Position numbers and translations under genes: made by a program. The notes below the pieces were generated by a model. That model made no database searches, was not told where the DNA came from, and saw only the letters and a program-made list of their open reading frames with translations. A stretch of 64,000 bases of DNA. Origin: Mesorhizobium_K quangtriensis (GTDB taxonomy: Bacteria > Pseudomonadota > Alphaproteobacteria > Rhizobiales > Rhizobiaceae). The stretch is taken from assembly GCF_040081925.1 (NCBI RefSeq), contig NZ_JBEBMF010000002.1:930001-994000 (forward strand), written 5' to 3'. Below are positions 17,740 through 26,303 of the stretch, in pieces (the stretch's first letter is position 1; each line of letters opens with the position of its first letter).

Positions 17740-18399
17740 ATGCTGAAAGTCTACGGCCACCCTTTCGCTTCGTTCTACTGGAAAGCGGCGATAGCGCTTT
17801 TCGAGCGCAACATCCCGTTCGAATTTCTCATGGTCGATCCTGAACACCCCCAAAACGCCGAAGCCATTACCCGCCTCGCGCCCACCGGCCAGTTCCCGGT
17901 GCTTGTCGATGGCGACCGCGTCGTCATCGAGTCGGCAGCCATTATCGAGTATCTCGACCTGCATCACGGCGACGCGCCGCCGATGGTGCCCGCAGACCGC
18001 AAGGCGGCCATCGAGGCACGCCAGATGGACAGCGTCTTCGACGATTATGTGCAGGCTCCGCTGACGCGCATGGTGCTGAACGCCATTCGCCCGGAAAACA
18101 AGCGCGATGCGCTGGCTGTCAGCGAGGCGAGAGCCACGCTCGACAGAACCTATGCATGGCTGGAGCGCTGGATGAGAGGCCGGACATGGGCGGCGAACGA
18201 TACCTTCACCATCGCCGACGTCTCGGCCGGACCCGCCCTTTTCTACGCGCATTGGGGTCATCCTATCCCGCGCGAGCACAAGGCGCTGCACGCCTACCGT
18301 GCACGGCTTCTGGAGCGTCCGTCAATCAGGCGCGTCGTGGACGAGGCGCGCCCGATGCGGCACCTTTTCCCGCTGAAGGATTTCGAGCCGGACGGCTGA
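17740..18399 (+). CDS. Glutathione S-transferase family protein
   Basis: The 219-residue protein has an N-terminal thioredoxin-like domain (MLKVYGHPFASFYWKAAIAL, then TGQFPVLVDGD and the glutathione-contacting ESAAIIEYLD) and a helical C-terminal domain with FTIADVSAGPALF. It should bind glutathione and conjugate or reduce small electrophiles; the substrate is unknown. It sits between two DUF1801 genes on the opposite strand, 82 bases from the start of the first. Confidence 0.9.
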   Translation: MLKVYGHPFASFYWKAAIALFERNIPFEFLMVDPEHPQNAEAITRLAPTGQFPVLVDGDRVVIESAAIIEYLDLHHGDAPPMVPADRKAAIEARQMDSVFDDYVQAPLTRMVLNAIRPENKRDALAVSEARATLDRTYAWLERWMRGRTWAANDTFTIADVSAGPALFYAHWGHPIPREHKALHAYRARLLERPSIRRVVDEARPMRHLFPLKDFEPDG

Positions 18400-18411
18400 G
18401 ATTCCAAACGT

Positions 18412-18888
18412 TTACATCGTCTCGCCCGGCAGCCGGCTTGCCTGCTTCACCCAGTCCGCAAACTGCTTCTCGTCCAGTTCGTCGTCCTCGTGGATATGAA
18501 AATATCGGACATCCCTCTGCTTTAACGTGACAGGGGGCGGCGAGTCCATCTGCGCACCGCGAAAGAACGCCACCTTGATGTATTTCGCGAAGACGTGGAA
18601 GCTCAGGAACCAGTTTCCCTTCTCGACGCCATAGAAAGGCGAGTTCCACTTCACCGCTTTTGCGACACCGGGCACGGCCTTTTCGATGATCGCGTCGAGC
18701 CTGCTACCGACCGCGCTTTTCCAGCCCGGCATCGCCGCGATATAGGCCTGCACCGGCTCGTTGCCGTAGCCCTTCGCGATCTGCGGATTGCCACCCGAAA
18801 GCAGCGCGACGTCCTTCTTCGGCGCGACCTTGTCGGCGGCCTTTGTTTTCGGCGCGCTCTTCGGTTTGGGCGTCGTCTTGTCCGTCAT
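18412..18888 (-). CDS. DUF1801 domain protein with basic N-terminal tail
   Basis: The 158-residue protein opens with a lysine/proline-rich tail (about residues 3-25), perhaps nucleic-acid binding, then a DUF1801 domain with VKWNSPFYGVEKGNWFLSFHVFAKYIKVAFFRGAQM. AGGAGGAAGC lies upstream of the start at 18888. It is convergent with the GST gene, with 12 bases between the stops. It is a distant paralogue of the 17238-17657 product. Confidence 0.82.
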   Translation of the reverse strand: MTDKTTPKPKSAPKTKAADKVAPKKDVALLSGGNPQIAKGYGNEPVQAYIAAMPGWKSAVGSRLDAIIEKAVPGVAKAVKWNSPFYGVEKGNWFLSFHVFAKYIKVAFFRGAQMDSPPPVTLKQRDVRYFHIHEDDELDEKQFADWVKQASRLPGETM

Positions 18889-18968
18889 GAGAAGCTTCCT
18901 CCTGAGTGCAACCTAGCGCAGCAGGGAAGATTGCCAATCACGACCATAACCGTGAATCCGCCCGACCC

Positions 18969-19142
18969 TTTCGTCATCCAAGGGCGAAGCAAGGAGCCAA
19001 GCGACACGGCGCAGACCCTGGGATCCATGCCGTGACCTTCCGGCAGCGCGCCCCCCGTGCAGAACAGCAGTCGAACCTTCATCACCTGCCAGCACGTTCA
19101 ACCTCACGACATGGATACTCGGGTCAAGCCCGATGATGACGA
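18969..19142. repeat. Palindromic repeat family B, composite inverted pair
   Basis: A long-form copy runs from 18969 to 19036 (CGTCATCC ... GGATCCATGCCGTGAC). A short copy in reverse orientation lies at 19105-19142 and matches the 17164-17201 element. Together they make a large imperfect inverted structure in the 707-base gap between the DUF1801 gene and the zinc hydrolase. They look like non-coding, transposition-derived palindromes. Confidence 0.7.
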
Positions 19143-19426
19143 ATGGAAAGGGCAGACGTGGACAGCAAAACCAGCTAAGTAATTGATTTAATTAGGCCCT
19201 GGAAAAAAACTGGCCGATTTATCCCCACCCATCCCACCTCCTTTATTCTGCATCCTGCAACTTGCGTGTGGGAACGGGTGTGTACAGCCAGCGTCCCGGG
19301 CAAGTGTGGCGCCGGGTGCTTCCGCTGAACTGGGCGGGACGTCCGACCGTCTGTCGCCTCGTGCGCTCGCGGACTCCAGACGACCGGAGTTCGATGGGCC
19401 GGGCGCCGGCAGGGGGATAAACGCCG
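19143..19426. other. Intergenic stretch without recognised gene
   Basis: About 280 bases that include an AT-rich patch near 19180 and small GC-rich hairpins. The only open frames are two overlapping minus-strand frames of 86 codons with proline/serine-rich shadow-like composition. I see no tRNA, SRP, 6S or riboswitch signature. A non-coding RNA or a long leader for the 19596 gene cannot be excluded. Confidence 0.4.
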
Positions 19427-19484
19427 GCGGCGCATGGCAGCGCGTCATATTACCTACTTAGAAGACGTCGCTGCCATGCGCCGC
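19427..19484 (+). promoter_or_regulatory. Large perfect inverted repeat in leader of desuccinylase-like gene
   Basis: GCGGCGCATGGCAGCG (19427-19442) is exactly inverted as CGCTGCCATGCGCCGC (19469-19484). A further CGTC / GACG pair extends the stem across one bulged base. The loop is AT-rich. It lies 112 bases upstream of the gene start and could be a regulatory hairpin, an operator or a mobile-element remnant. Confidence 0.6.
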
Positions 19485-19595
19485 TTCCCATACCCCGGCC
19501 TCAAAAAACAAGGCGCCGGAACGATCTCGCATGTCCCATTCCCATTGCGTACGACACATGACACGAGGCATCTTCCGGGCGATCAGGAGACTCCC

Positions 19596-20654
19596 ATGAA
19601 GAAGACGATCGAAAAGCTTGCCGGCGACACCGAAGGCGTGTCTTACGAACTCACCGTGTTCCGCTTCAAGGGAACGTCAAAGACCGCCCCCAGCGCTTAT
19701 ATTCAGGCCGCGCTCCACGCAGGGGAGCTTCCCGGCGTCGTCGCCGTTCACGCGCTGATGCCGCTGTTGCGCAAGGCCGAGGCGGAAGGTCGCATCCTCG
19801 GTGACATCACCATCGTGCCGGCCGCCAATCCGGTCGGGCGGGCCCAGTTCTTGTTCGGCGAGGTTGAGGGGCGCTTTCACCTCGGCACGCGCACCAATTT
19901 CAATCGCGACTTCCCGCTGATCGACCGCCCGAACAAGAACGCCCTGCCGCCGGCCAATCCAATGGCCACGGCTGACGTGCGCCTCAAGCGCCTGCTGGTC
20001 GAGCTGTCGATGGGCCACGACATCGTGCTCGACCTGCATTGCGACTTCGAATCCGTGCCCTACCTTTACGTCCCGGCGCAGCTCTGGCCCGCAATGCAGG
20101 ACTGCGCCGGCGCGATGGGCGTCGACGCCGTCATCCTGTGGGACGGGGCCTCGGGCGCGGCCTTCGAGGAAGCGGCCATCCACCCTTATCTGCAGATGCC
20201 CCCGGAGCAGGCCGGCTTCGACAGACGCGTCGTCACCACCGTCGAATATCGCGGTCTCGGCGATGTCTACGAGAAATACGCGAAGTCAGACGCCGAAGGC
20301 CTCTACCGGGTGTTGGCGACACGCGGCGTGATCGCCGACGAGAAGGCCGCGAAGCCGAGAAAATTCACCGGCATCGCGGCCCCCATCGATCACGTCGAGA
20401 TGGTCGACATGCCGCGTGCGGGTGCGATCCTGTTCCATGTCGAGCCCGGCCAACATGTCCGCAAGGGCGCCAGGCTCGCAACCATCGTCCATACGCCGGG
20501 CGAGCCGGACGGCTCGGTCGACGTGCTGGCCCCCCAGGCAGGCTATGTTTTCACCCGCGTCGTCGGTCGGTCCGGCCGCGCCGGCGACAACCTCATCAAG
20601 ATGATCGGCGAGAAGCGCAGCGCCGACGCGAGGTCGGGCGCACTGGAAGCTTGA
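19596..20654 (+). CDS. Succinylglutamate desuccinylase/aspartoacylase family zinc hydrolase
   Basis: The 352-residue enzyme belongs to the M14-like AstE/ASPA family of zinc amidohydrolases. The metal-binding LHAGELPG (His and Glu near residues 40 and 43) and DLHCDFES are visible. A C-terminal beta-barrel region resembles a biotinyl/lipoyl hammerhead (GAILFHVEPGQHVRKGARLATIVHTPG). It should deacylate an N-acylated amino acid or a related amide. I start at ATG 19596 with CAGGAGA upstream; a 54-codon in-frame extension runs through the hairpin and is rejected. It is convergent with an amino-acid permease, which may supply its substrate. Confidence 0.85.
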   Translation: MKKTIEKLAGDTEGVSYELTVFRFKGTSKTAPSAYIQAALHAGELPGVVAVHALMPLLRKAEAEGRILGDITIVPAANPVGRAQFLFGEVEGRFHLGTRTNFNRDFPLIDRPNKNALPPANPMATADVRLKRLLVELSMGHDIVLDLHCDFESVPYLYVPAQLWPAMQDCAGAMGVDAVILWDGASGAAFEEAAIHPYLQMPPEQAGFDRRVVTTVEYRGLGDVYEKYAKSDAEGLYRVLATRGVIADEKAAKPRKFTGIAAPIDHVEMVDMPRAGAILFHVEPGQHVRKGARLATIVHTPGEPDGSVDVLAPQAGYVFTRVVGRSGRAGDNLIKMIGEKRSADARSGALEA

Positions 20655-20665
20655 AGCAAAAAAAG

Positions 20666-20692
20666 AGGCCCGGAGTTTTTCACTCCGGGCCT
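20666..20692. terminator. Bidirectional terminator between convergent genes
   Basis: AGGCCCGGAG (20666-20675) pairs perfectly with CTCCGGGCCT (20683-20692). It is flanked by an A-run on the left and TTT on the right, so it can end transcripts from both the hydrolase and the permease. Confidence 0.85.
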
Positions 20693-20716
20693 TTAAGGGA
20701 GATCGTCTTACTTCCG

Positions 20717-22432
20717 TCAGATCACGAAAATCCAGTTCGCGATCAGCACGACGGCAACGCCGGCTGCCAATGTGAGGTATGGCAGCATGCCGGCCTTGCG
20801 CACCGCCAGATCACCCTCCTTGAGGCCGAGGTCGTCCAGCATGTGCGGCGGGAACTTGCCGCCGTCCTGCACATAGTGGCGGAAGCAGAACACCGGAATG
20901 ATAAGCGCCGCTGCGATGACGCCGGCCCACAGCGCCCAGGGGTTCCACACCTTGGCGCCTGCGCCCATGAACATGGCGTTGACGAAGGAGAGGATGCAGC
21001 CCGCCGCGATGAAGATCGTCGGCGCCTTCCACGGCCGCGGGATGTGGCCGTTGTCGATGCGGTGTATCCAGCCTGCGTTGAGGTTGAGGAAGTTGAAGAT
21101 GATGTAGCCGCAGTTCGACACCGCCAGGATGAAGAAGTAGCTCGTCGCATCCGCCGCCGCGATCGCCAGCAGGAAGAGGTTGAAGACGAGGTCCGTCCAC
21201 ATCGCCGCCGTCGGCGCGCCGTGGTCGTTGACGTGGCTGAGATACTTCGGCAGCCAGCCGTCCACCGAACCCTGGTAGAGCGTCCGCGACGAACCGGCCA
21301 TAGCCGTCATGATGGCCAACATCAGCGCCAGGATCATCAGCATGATCATGATCGAGGTGATGATGCCGGTACCACCGACCATCGAGGCCATGGCATGGCC
21401 GACGCCCGAGCCGTCGACGATCGGCCCCGCCAGCATGCCTTCAAGGCCGAGCACGCCCTGAAAGGTGAACGGCACCAGGCTGTAGAGCACGAGGCAGAGA
21501 AGGCCTGAATAGAGGATCGCCCTGACCGTGTCGCGCTGCGGGTTCTTGAACTCGCTGGTAAAGCAGATCGAGGTCTCGAACGCATAGGCCGACCAAGCCG
21601 CGATGAACATGCCGCCGAACACCAGCGTCCAGCCGGCGATATTCCACTCGCCCGGTTCCGGCGAGTAGGCTGCCGCCAACGGTACGAACGGCGTGTAATT
21701 GTCCCAGTTGATCTGTCCGGTGAGGATCGGGACGATGCCGACGATCAGCATCGGGATGATCACGACGAGCCCGATGATCTTCTGCACGTTGGCGGTGCCG
21801 AGGATGCCGCGATGCTGGATCGCGAAGACGATCAGCATCAGGATGACGCCGATCCAGAAGACGGCGTTGAGCGAGAAGCTGACCGGGCCAAGCGAGCCGC
21901 TCCAGAGCGTCCAGTCGCGTATCGCAGGCGTGCCGGCTGCCGTCAGCGCGGCAATGGCATCGGCGGCGGCCTTGCCGGCATTGGCCGGATCGGCGAGCCA
22001 TGCGGCGACTTCCGGCGAGGCTTCCGAGAAGCCCGGGATCGGCGCGAGAGCGCTAAGAATGTAGGCGGCCGCGATCGAACAGCCCAGCGACAGCACAGGC
22101 GTCCAGGCCAGCCAGTTGCACCACACCGACAGCGGCGCGATGAACTTGGAATAGCGCAGCCACGCTGTTGCGCCATAGACCGACGCCCCGCCCGACTTGG
22201 ATGGGAACAGGCCGGCGATCTCAGCATAGGTAAAGGATTGGATCAGCCCGAGGATCACAGAGGCGATCCAGATAGCGAAAGCGAGGTTGCCTGTCGTACC
22301 GGCAATGCCGCCGATCGAGAACAGCACCAGCGCCGGCACGCCGCTGGCAACCCAGAAAGCGCCCTGCCAGTTGATCGTCCGATGCAATTGCCCGCCTGGC
22401 GCCGCAGCGTCGTGCGTCGTTATCGATGTCAT
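20717..22432 (-). CDS. APC superfamily amino acid permease
   Basis: The 571-residue inner-membrane protein has about 12-14 hydrophobic segments and the APC signature near the N-terminus (WVASGVPALVLFSIGGIAGTTG). The substrate is probably an amino acid or amine. AGGGAAGGGA lies upstream of ATG 22432. The gene is convergent with the desuccinylase-like hydrolase and divergent from an MFS transporter. A perfect dyad lies 119 bases upstream of its start. Confidence 0.9.
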   Translation of the reverse strand: MTSITTHDAAAPGGQLHRTINWQGAFWVASGVPALVLFSIGGIAGTTGNLAFAIWIASVILGLIQSFTYAEIAGLFPSKSGGASVYGATAWLRYSKFIAPLSVWCNWLAWTPVLSLGCSIAAAYILSALAPIPGFSEASPEVAAWLADPANAGKAAADAIAALTAAGTPAIRDWTLWSGSLGPVSFSLNAVFWIGVILMLIVFAIQHRGILGTANVQKIIGLVVIIPMLIVGIVPILTGQINWDNYTPFVPLAAAYSPEPGEWNIAGWTLVFGGMFIAAWSAYAFETSICFTSEFKNPQRDTVRAILYSGLLCLVLYSLVPFTFQGVLGLEGMLAGPIVDGSGVGHAMASMVGGTGIITSIMIMLMILALMLAIMTAMAGSSRTLYQGSVDGWLPKYLSHVNDHGAPTAAMWTDLVFNLFLLAIAAADATSYFFILAVSNCGYIIFNFLNLNAGWIHRIDNGHIPRPWKAPTIFIAAGCILSFVNAMFMGAGAKVWNPWALWAGVIAAALIIPVFCFRHYVQDGGKFPPHMLDDLGLKEGDLAVRKAGMLPYLTLAAGVAVVLIANWIFVI

Positions 22433-22550
22433 TGTGTCCCTTCCCTATGGCGCCGCTGCCGGCTCCAGTTTTCGTCTTGTTTCCCGCAACCAGTCGAAAA
22501 GTCGCCCCGTCAGCACTTTCCGCTCAGTTGTATTTTTTTCTTGCAGGTAA

Positions 22551-22567
22551 AACTTTCACGGAAAGTT
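22551..22567. promoter_or_regulatory. Candidate operator dyad AACTTTC-ACG-GAAAGTT
   Basis: A perfect 7-base inverted repeat with a 3-base spacer in the 286-base divergent region between the APC permease and the MFS gene. It is 119 bases upstream of the permease start. No dedicated regulator gene is adjacent. Confidence 0.45.
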
Positions 22568-22637
22568 GACCGCCGTCAAGAGATGCGCTGCGTCGTCAAC
22601 CAGAGTTTCGCCAAGCATCTCGCTGGTCGAAAACGCA

Positions 22638-22654
22638 TTGCTGCATTGCAGCAA
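22638..22654. promoter_or_regulatory. Candidate operator dyad TTGCTGC-ATT-GCAGCAA
   Basis: A perfect 7-base inverted repeat with a 3-base spacer, 65 bases before the MFS start. It is a plausible repressor site for the MFS gene; the binding protein is not identifiable here. Confidence 0.45.
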
Positions 22655-22718
22655 GCGCAATTGTCGGATTCACGGCGCGGAGCCATACCTACATATTCAG
22701 CCTGCCTCCGGATTCTCC

Positions 22719-23897
22719 ATGCCGCTGCCGATTTTCGCCCTCGCCATTGCGTCCTTCTGCATCGGCACGACCGAATTCGTTATCATGGGGCTGCTTCCGG
22801 AGATTGCCGCCGACCTGGGCGTGTCGATTCCTGCGGCCGGCATGCTGGTGACGGGCTATGCGCTTGGCGTCGTGGTCGGCGCGCCGGTCATCGCGCTTGC
22901 CACTGCCCGCCTGCCACGCAAGTCCGTGTTGGTGTTCCTCGCCTCGCTGTTTGTCATCGGCAATTTCTTCTGCGCCGTTGCGCCGGGCTATTGGACTCTG
23001 ATGGCCGCGCGGGTCGTTACGGCCTTCGGCCATGGCGCATTCTTCGGCATTGGGTCGGTGGTAGCGGCGAGCCTCGTCCCAAAGAACAAGCAGGCTCGGG
23101 CAATGTCGCTGCTGTTCGCAGGCCTGACGCTTGCCAACATCCTCGGTGTACCGGCTGGCACGGCGCTCGGCGAAGCGTTCGGCTGGCGCTCGACGTTCTG
23201 GGCCGTCGTCGGCCTTGGGCTGATCTCGGTCATAGCAATCGCCTGGCTGGTGCCGTCGGGCGTCGCTCCCGTCACCAAGGACGGCCTGGCAGGCGAGGTT
23301 CGTGTCCTTCGCAAGGGACAGGTCTGGCTCGCGATGTCGATCTCGGCGCTGGCTTCCGCCAGCCTTTTCGCCGTTTTCACCTATATAAAGCCGATCCTGA
23401 CGGACGTCTCCGGCCTTTCCGTGAGCGCCGTTACATGGGTCCTGCTGCTGTTCGGTGCCGGCCTCACGATCGGAAACGTGATCGGCGGCAGGCTTGCCGA
23501 CTGGAAGCTGATGCCCACCGCGATCGGAGCGCTGGTCGCCATGGTCCTGGTCCACCTGTTTTTTGCAGAACTCGCCAGTCTGGCGACGGCGGCCGTCGTC
23601 CTGGTTTTCCTGTGGGGCGTTGTCGCGTTCGTCATCGTGCCGCCGTTGCAGATGCGCGTCGTCCAGACGGCCCGCGACGGGCCTAACCTCGCAGCGACAT
23701 TGAACCAGGGTGCGTTCAACGTCGGCAATGCCGTAGGAGCATGGATCGGCGGCGCCGCAATTTCGCTGGGAGTCTCGTACCAGAATTTGCCTTTCGTCGG
23801 CGCAGCGCTCGCGTTGACGGCACTGAGCGTGGCAGTGTTCTCCTACGCGCTTGACCGACAAGCGGCGGCGGCCAGCTTTGCCGCGCCGGCCGAATAG
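22719..23897 (+). CDS. MFS transporter (DHA1 drug-efflux type)
   Basis: The 392-residue protein has 12 predicted membrane helices. It has the N-terminal IASFCIGTTEFVIMGLLPEIA pattern of the AraJ/YdhP-like DHA1 group, the cytoplasmic-loop LPRKSVLV and the helix-5 region ILGVPAGTALGEAFGWRSTFW. It probably exports a small molecule or drug. ATG 22719 begins the typical MPLPIFALA start; an in-frame 51-codon extension has no support. The gene ends shortly before the trp promoter. Confidence 0.9.
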   Translation: MPLPIFALAIASFCIGTTEFVIMGLLPEIAADLGVSIPAAGMLVTGYALGVVVGAPVIALATARLPRKSVLVFLASLFVIGNFFCAVAPGYWTLMAARVVTAFGHGAFFGIGSVVAASLVPKNKQARAMSLLFAGLTLANILGVPAGTALGEAFGWRSTFWAVVGLGLISVIAIAWLVPSGVAPVTKDGLAGEVRVLRKGQVWLAMSISALASASLFAVFTYIKPILTDVSGLSVSAVTWVLLLFGAGLTIGNVIGGRLADWKLMPTAIGALVAMVLVHLFFAELASLATAAVVLVFLWGVVAFVIVPPLQMRVVQTARDGPNLAATLNQGAFNVGNAVGAWIGGAAISLGVSYQNLPFVGAALALTALSVAVFSYALDRQAAAASFAAPAE

Positions 23898-23914
23898 CAT
23901 CCGCGCGATTCCAG

Positions 23915-23943
23915 TTGCGACCTCCGTCAATCGCCGCTATGGA
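23915..23943 (+). promoter_or_regulatory. Candidate trp promoter giving a leaderless trpL
   Basis: TTGCGA (23915-23920) and TATGGA (23938-23943) are spaced by 17 bases. Transcription would start about 7 bases later, at or next to ATG 23951. That fits the Sinorhizobium meliloti arrangement, in which the trpL transcript starts at its initiation codon. Confidence 0.5.
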
Positions 23944-23950
23944 AATGGCC

Positions 23951-23995
23951 ATGAAGAACCTTTCGAACGCGATGAATTGGTGGTGGGCCTGCTGA
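23951..23995 (+). CDS. trpL: trp operon leader peptide (MKNLSNAMNWWWAC)
   Basis: The 14-codon frame contains three consecutive Trp codons (TGG TGG TGG at 23978-23986) followed by two more codons and TGA. Length and WWW position match the 14-residue S. meliloti leader peptide. Ribosome stalling at the Trp codons when tryptophan is scarce should allow the antiterminator and expression of trpE(G). Two ATGs further upstream (23939 and 23945) are in frame, but the promoter position argues for 23951. Confidence 0.88.
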   Translation: MKNLSNAMNWWWAC

Positions 23996-24031
23996 CAGCG
24001 GCCTGACGGCGCATGCGCGCGAGAATTTGGG

Positions 24032-24069
24032 TGGCCGCAACGGAAAGTCCGGGCGGCCATTTGTTTTTT
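24032..24069 (+). terminator. trp attenuator terminator
   Basis: TGGCCGC (24032-24038) pairs with GCGGCCA (24053-24059), with an inner CGG/CCG pair, followed by TTTGTTTTTT. It lies 37 bases after the trpL stop and 44 bases before trpE(G). Confidence 0.88.
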
Positions 24070-24112
24070 CAAGTGCTTTCCGGATCCCGGGCAGGATCAA
24101 CGGAGACGGGGA

Positions 24113-26302
24113 ATGACCATCGAAGTGCTTGAAACCGGAGCGGAAAAGTTCGTCACCGCAGGTGGCGTGGCGATTGTCCGAGAACGACACGACACGCCCT
24201 ATGCCGGCGCCATCGAAGCCTATGTCGATGGCCTGAACAGCCGGCGTGGCGCGGTCTTTTCCTCGAACTACGAATATCCCGGCCGCTACACCCGCTGGGA
24301 CACCGCCATCATCGACCCTCCCGTCGTCGTCTCGGCGCGAGGCCGCGCCATGCGCATCGAGGCGCTGAACGCGCGCGGTGAGGTGCTGCTCCCCGTCATC
24401 GGCAAGGCCGTCTCGGCCCTGAAGGAGGTGACGCTCACCCAGACATCGAAGCAGCGTCTGGCGCTGACAGTCGCCGAACCCGGCCGTGTCTTCACCGAGG
24501 AGGAGCGCAGTCGCGTTCCGTCGGTGTTTACCGTCCTGCGCGCCATCACGGCCCTCTTCCACACGGAAGACGACGCGAACCTCGGCCTCTACGGCGCGTT
24601 CGGCTACGACCTCGCCTTCCAGTTCGATCCGGTCGACTATTCGCTGAAGCGCGCTGAAAGCCAGCGTGACCTCGTACTCTATCTGCCCGACGAGATCCTC
24701 GTCGTTGACCACCACCAGGCCAAGGCCTGGCACGACCGCTACGACTATTCGGGCAACGGTTTCTCGACGGCAGGCCTGCCGCGCGACGGCGAAAGGACAC
24801 CCTTCAAGCCGTCGGACCGGATTCCCCCGCGCGGCGACCACGAGCCGGGCGAATATGCCGAACTGGTCAAGCGGGCGATGGAAAGCTTCCGTCGCGGCGA
24901 CCTGTTCGAGGTGGTGCCCGGCCAGATGTTCTACGAGCGTTGCGAGACCACGCCAGCCGACATCTCCCGCCGCCTGAAGCAGATCAACCCTTCGCCCTAT
25001 TCCTTCTTCATCAATCTCGGCGAGGGTGAATATCTCATCGGCGCTTCCCCTGAGATGTTCGTGCGGGTCAACGGTCGGCGCGTGGAGACCTGCCCCATCT
25101 CGGGCACTATCAAGCGCGGCGACGACGCGATTTCCGATTCCGAGCAGATCCTGAAACTGCTGAACTCAAAGAAGGACGAGTCGGAACTCACGATGTGTTC
25201 TGACGTCGATCGTAACGACAAGTCGCGCGTCTGCGAACCGGGTTCAGTACGCGTCATAGGCCGCCGCCAGATCGAGATGTATTCGCGTCTCATCCACACG
25301 GTCGACCACATCGAGGGCCGGCTGCGAGAAGGCATGGACGCCTTCGATGCCTTCCTGTCCCACGCATGGGCCGTGACCGTGACCGGTGCGCCAAAACTCT
25401 GGGCCATGCGCTTCATCGAGCAGAATGAGAAGAGCCCGCGCGCCTGGTATGGCGGCGCCATTGGCATGGTCCATTTCAACGGCGACCTCAACACCGGCCT
25501 GACGCTGCGCACCATCCGCATCAAGGACGGTATTGCCGAAGTGCGCGCTGGCGCCACATTGCTTTTCGACAGCGTGCCCGAGGAAGAAGAAGCTGAAACC
25601 GAACTGAAGGCATCCGCCATGCTCTCCGCCATTCGTGACGCAAAGGCCGGCAATGCGGCCGCCGCCGAACATCAGGCAGCCAAGGTAGGCGACGGCGTCA
25701 ACATCCTGCTCGTCGATCACGAGGACAGCTTCGTCCACACGCTGGCGAATTATTTCCGCCAGACAGGCGCGAACGTCTCGACGGTACGCTCTCCGGTCCC
25801 CGAGGAAATCTTCGACAGGCTGAAGCCGGATCTCGTCGTGCTGTCGCCCGGGCCGGGCATGCCCAAGGATTTCGACTGCGCGGCGACCATCAAGAAGGCG
25901 CGGCAGCGCAGCCTGCCGATCTTCGGCGTCTGCCTCGGCCTGCAGGCGCTGGCTGAAGCCTATGGCGGCGAGTTGCGCCAGCTTCACGTGCCCATGCACG
26001 GCAAGCCGTCGCGCATCAGGGTATCAAAACCGGGTGTCATCTTCTCCGGCCTGCCGAAGGAAGTCACGGTCGGCCGCTACCACTCGATCTTCGCCGACCC
26101 CGTGCGCCTGCCTGACGAATTCCTTGTCACGGCGGAGACAGAAGACGGTGTCATCATGGCCTTCGAGCATCGCAAGGAGCCGGTGGCAGCTGTGCAGTTC
26201 CATCCGGAATCGATCATGACACTCGGCCAAAATGCCGGTATGCGGATGATCGAGAACGTCGTCGCGCACCTGCCGCGCAAGGCGAAGGTCAAGGCTGCCT
26301 GA
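24113..26302 (+). CDS. trpE(G): Anthranilate synthase, fused TrpE-TrpG
   Basis: The 729-residue fusion makes anthranilate from chorismate and glutamine, the first step of tryptophan synthesis. The TrpE-like chorismate-binding domain occupies about residues 1-520 (LMCSDVDRND-type motif as LTMCSDVDRNDKSRV, then GAIGMVHFNGDLNTGLTLR). The glutamine amidotransferase domain occupies about 540-729, with nucleophile Cys607 in GVCLGL and His697/Glu699 in FHPES. The fusion is characteristic of rhizobia. Expression is controlled by the trpL attenuator just upstream. The next gene starts one base after the stop. Confidence 0.97.
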   Translation: MTIEVLETGAEKFVTAGGVAIVRERHDTPYAGAIEAYVDGLNSRRGAVFSSNYEYPGRYTRWDTAIIDPPVVVSARGRAMRIEALNARGEVLLPVIGKAVSALKEVTLTQTSKQRLALTVAEPGRVFTEEERSRVPSVFTVLRAITALFHTEDDANLGLYGAFGYDLAFQFDPVDYSLKRAESQRDLVLYLPDEILVVDHHQAKAWHDRYDYSGNGFSTAGLPRDGERTPFKPSDRIPPRGDHEPGEYAELVKRAMESFRRGDLFEVVPGQMFYERCETTPADISRRLKQINPSPYSFFINLGEGEYLIGASPEMFVRVNGRRVETCPISGTIKRGDDAISDSEQILKLLNSKKDESELTMCSDVDRNDKSRVCEPGSVRVIGRRQIEMYSRLIHTVDHIEGRLREGMDAFDAFLSHAWAVTVTGAPKLWAMRFIEQNEKSPRAWYGGAIGMVHFNGDLNTGLTLRTIRIKDGIAEVRAGATLLFDSVPEEEEAETELKASAMLSAIRDAKAGNAAAAEHQAAKVGDGVNILLVDHEDSFVHTLANYFRQTGANVSTVRSPVPEEIFDRLKPDLVVLSPGPGMPKDFDCAATIKKARQRSLPIFGVCLGLQALAEAYGGELRQLHVPMHGKPSRIRVSKPGVIFSGLPKEVTVGRYHSIFADPVRLPDEFLVTAETEDGVIMAFEHRKEPVAAVQFHPESIMTLGQNAGMRMIENVVAHLPRKAKVKAA

Positions 26303-26303
26303 G

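Larger units (their letters stand above)
23951..24069 (+). ncRNA. trp attenuator RNA (rnTrpL-like)
   Basis: The short transcript released on termination would run from the trpL start to the T-tract at about 24069. In S. meliloti the equivalent RNA acts in trans as a small RNA. Here GCGGCC (23998-24003) can pair with GGCCGC (24033-24038) as antiterminator, in competition with the terminator stem. The trans function is inferred from the S. meliloti case only. Confidence 0.6.

Noticed and set aside
19175..19448. Two overlapping 86-codon minus-strand frames in the 707-base gap
   Set aside because: Low-complexity Pro/Ser/Arg composition, no SD, and one would run into the inverted repeat.
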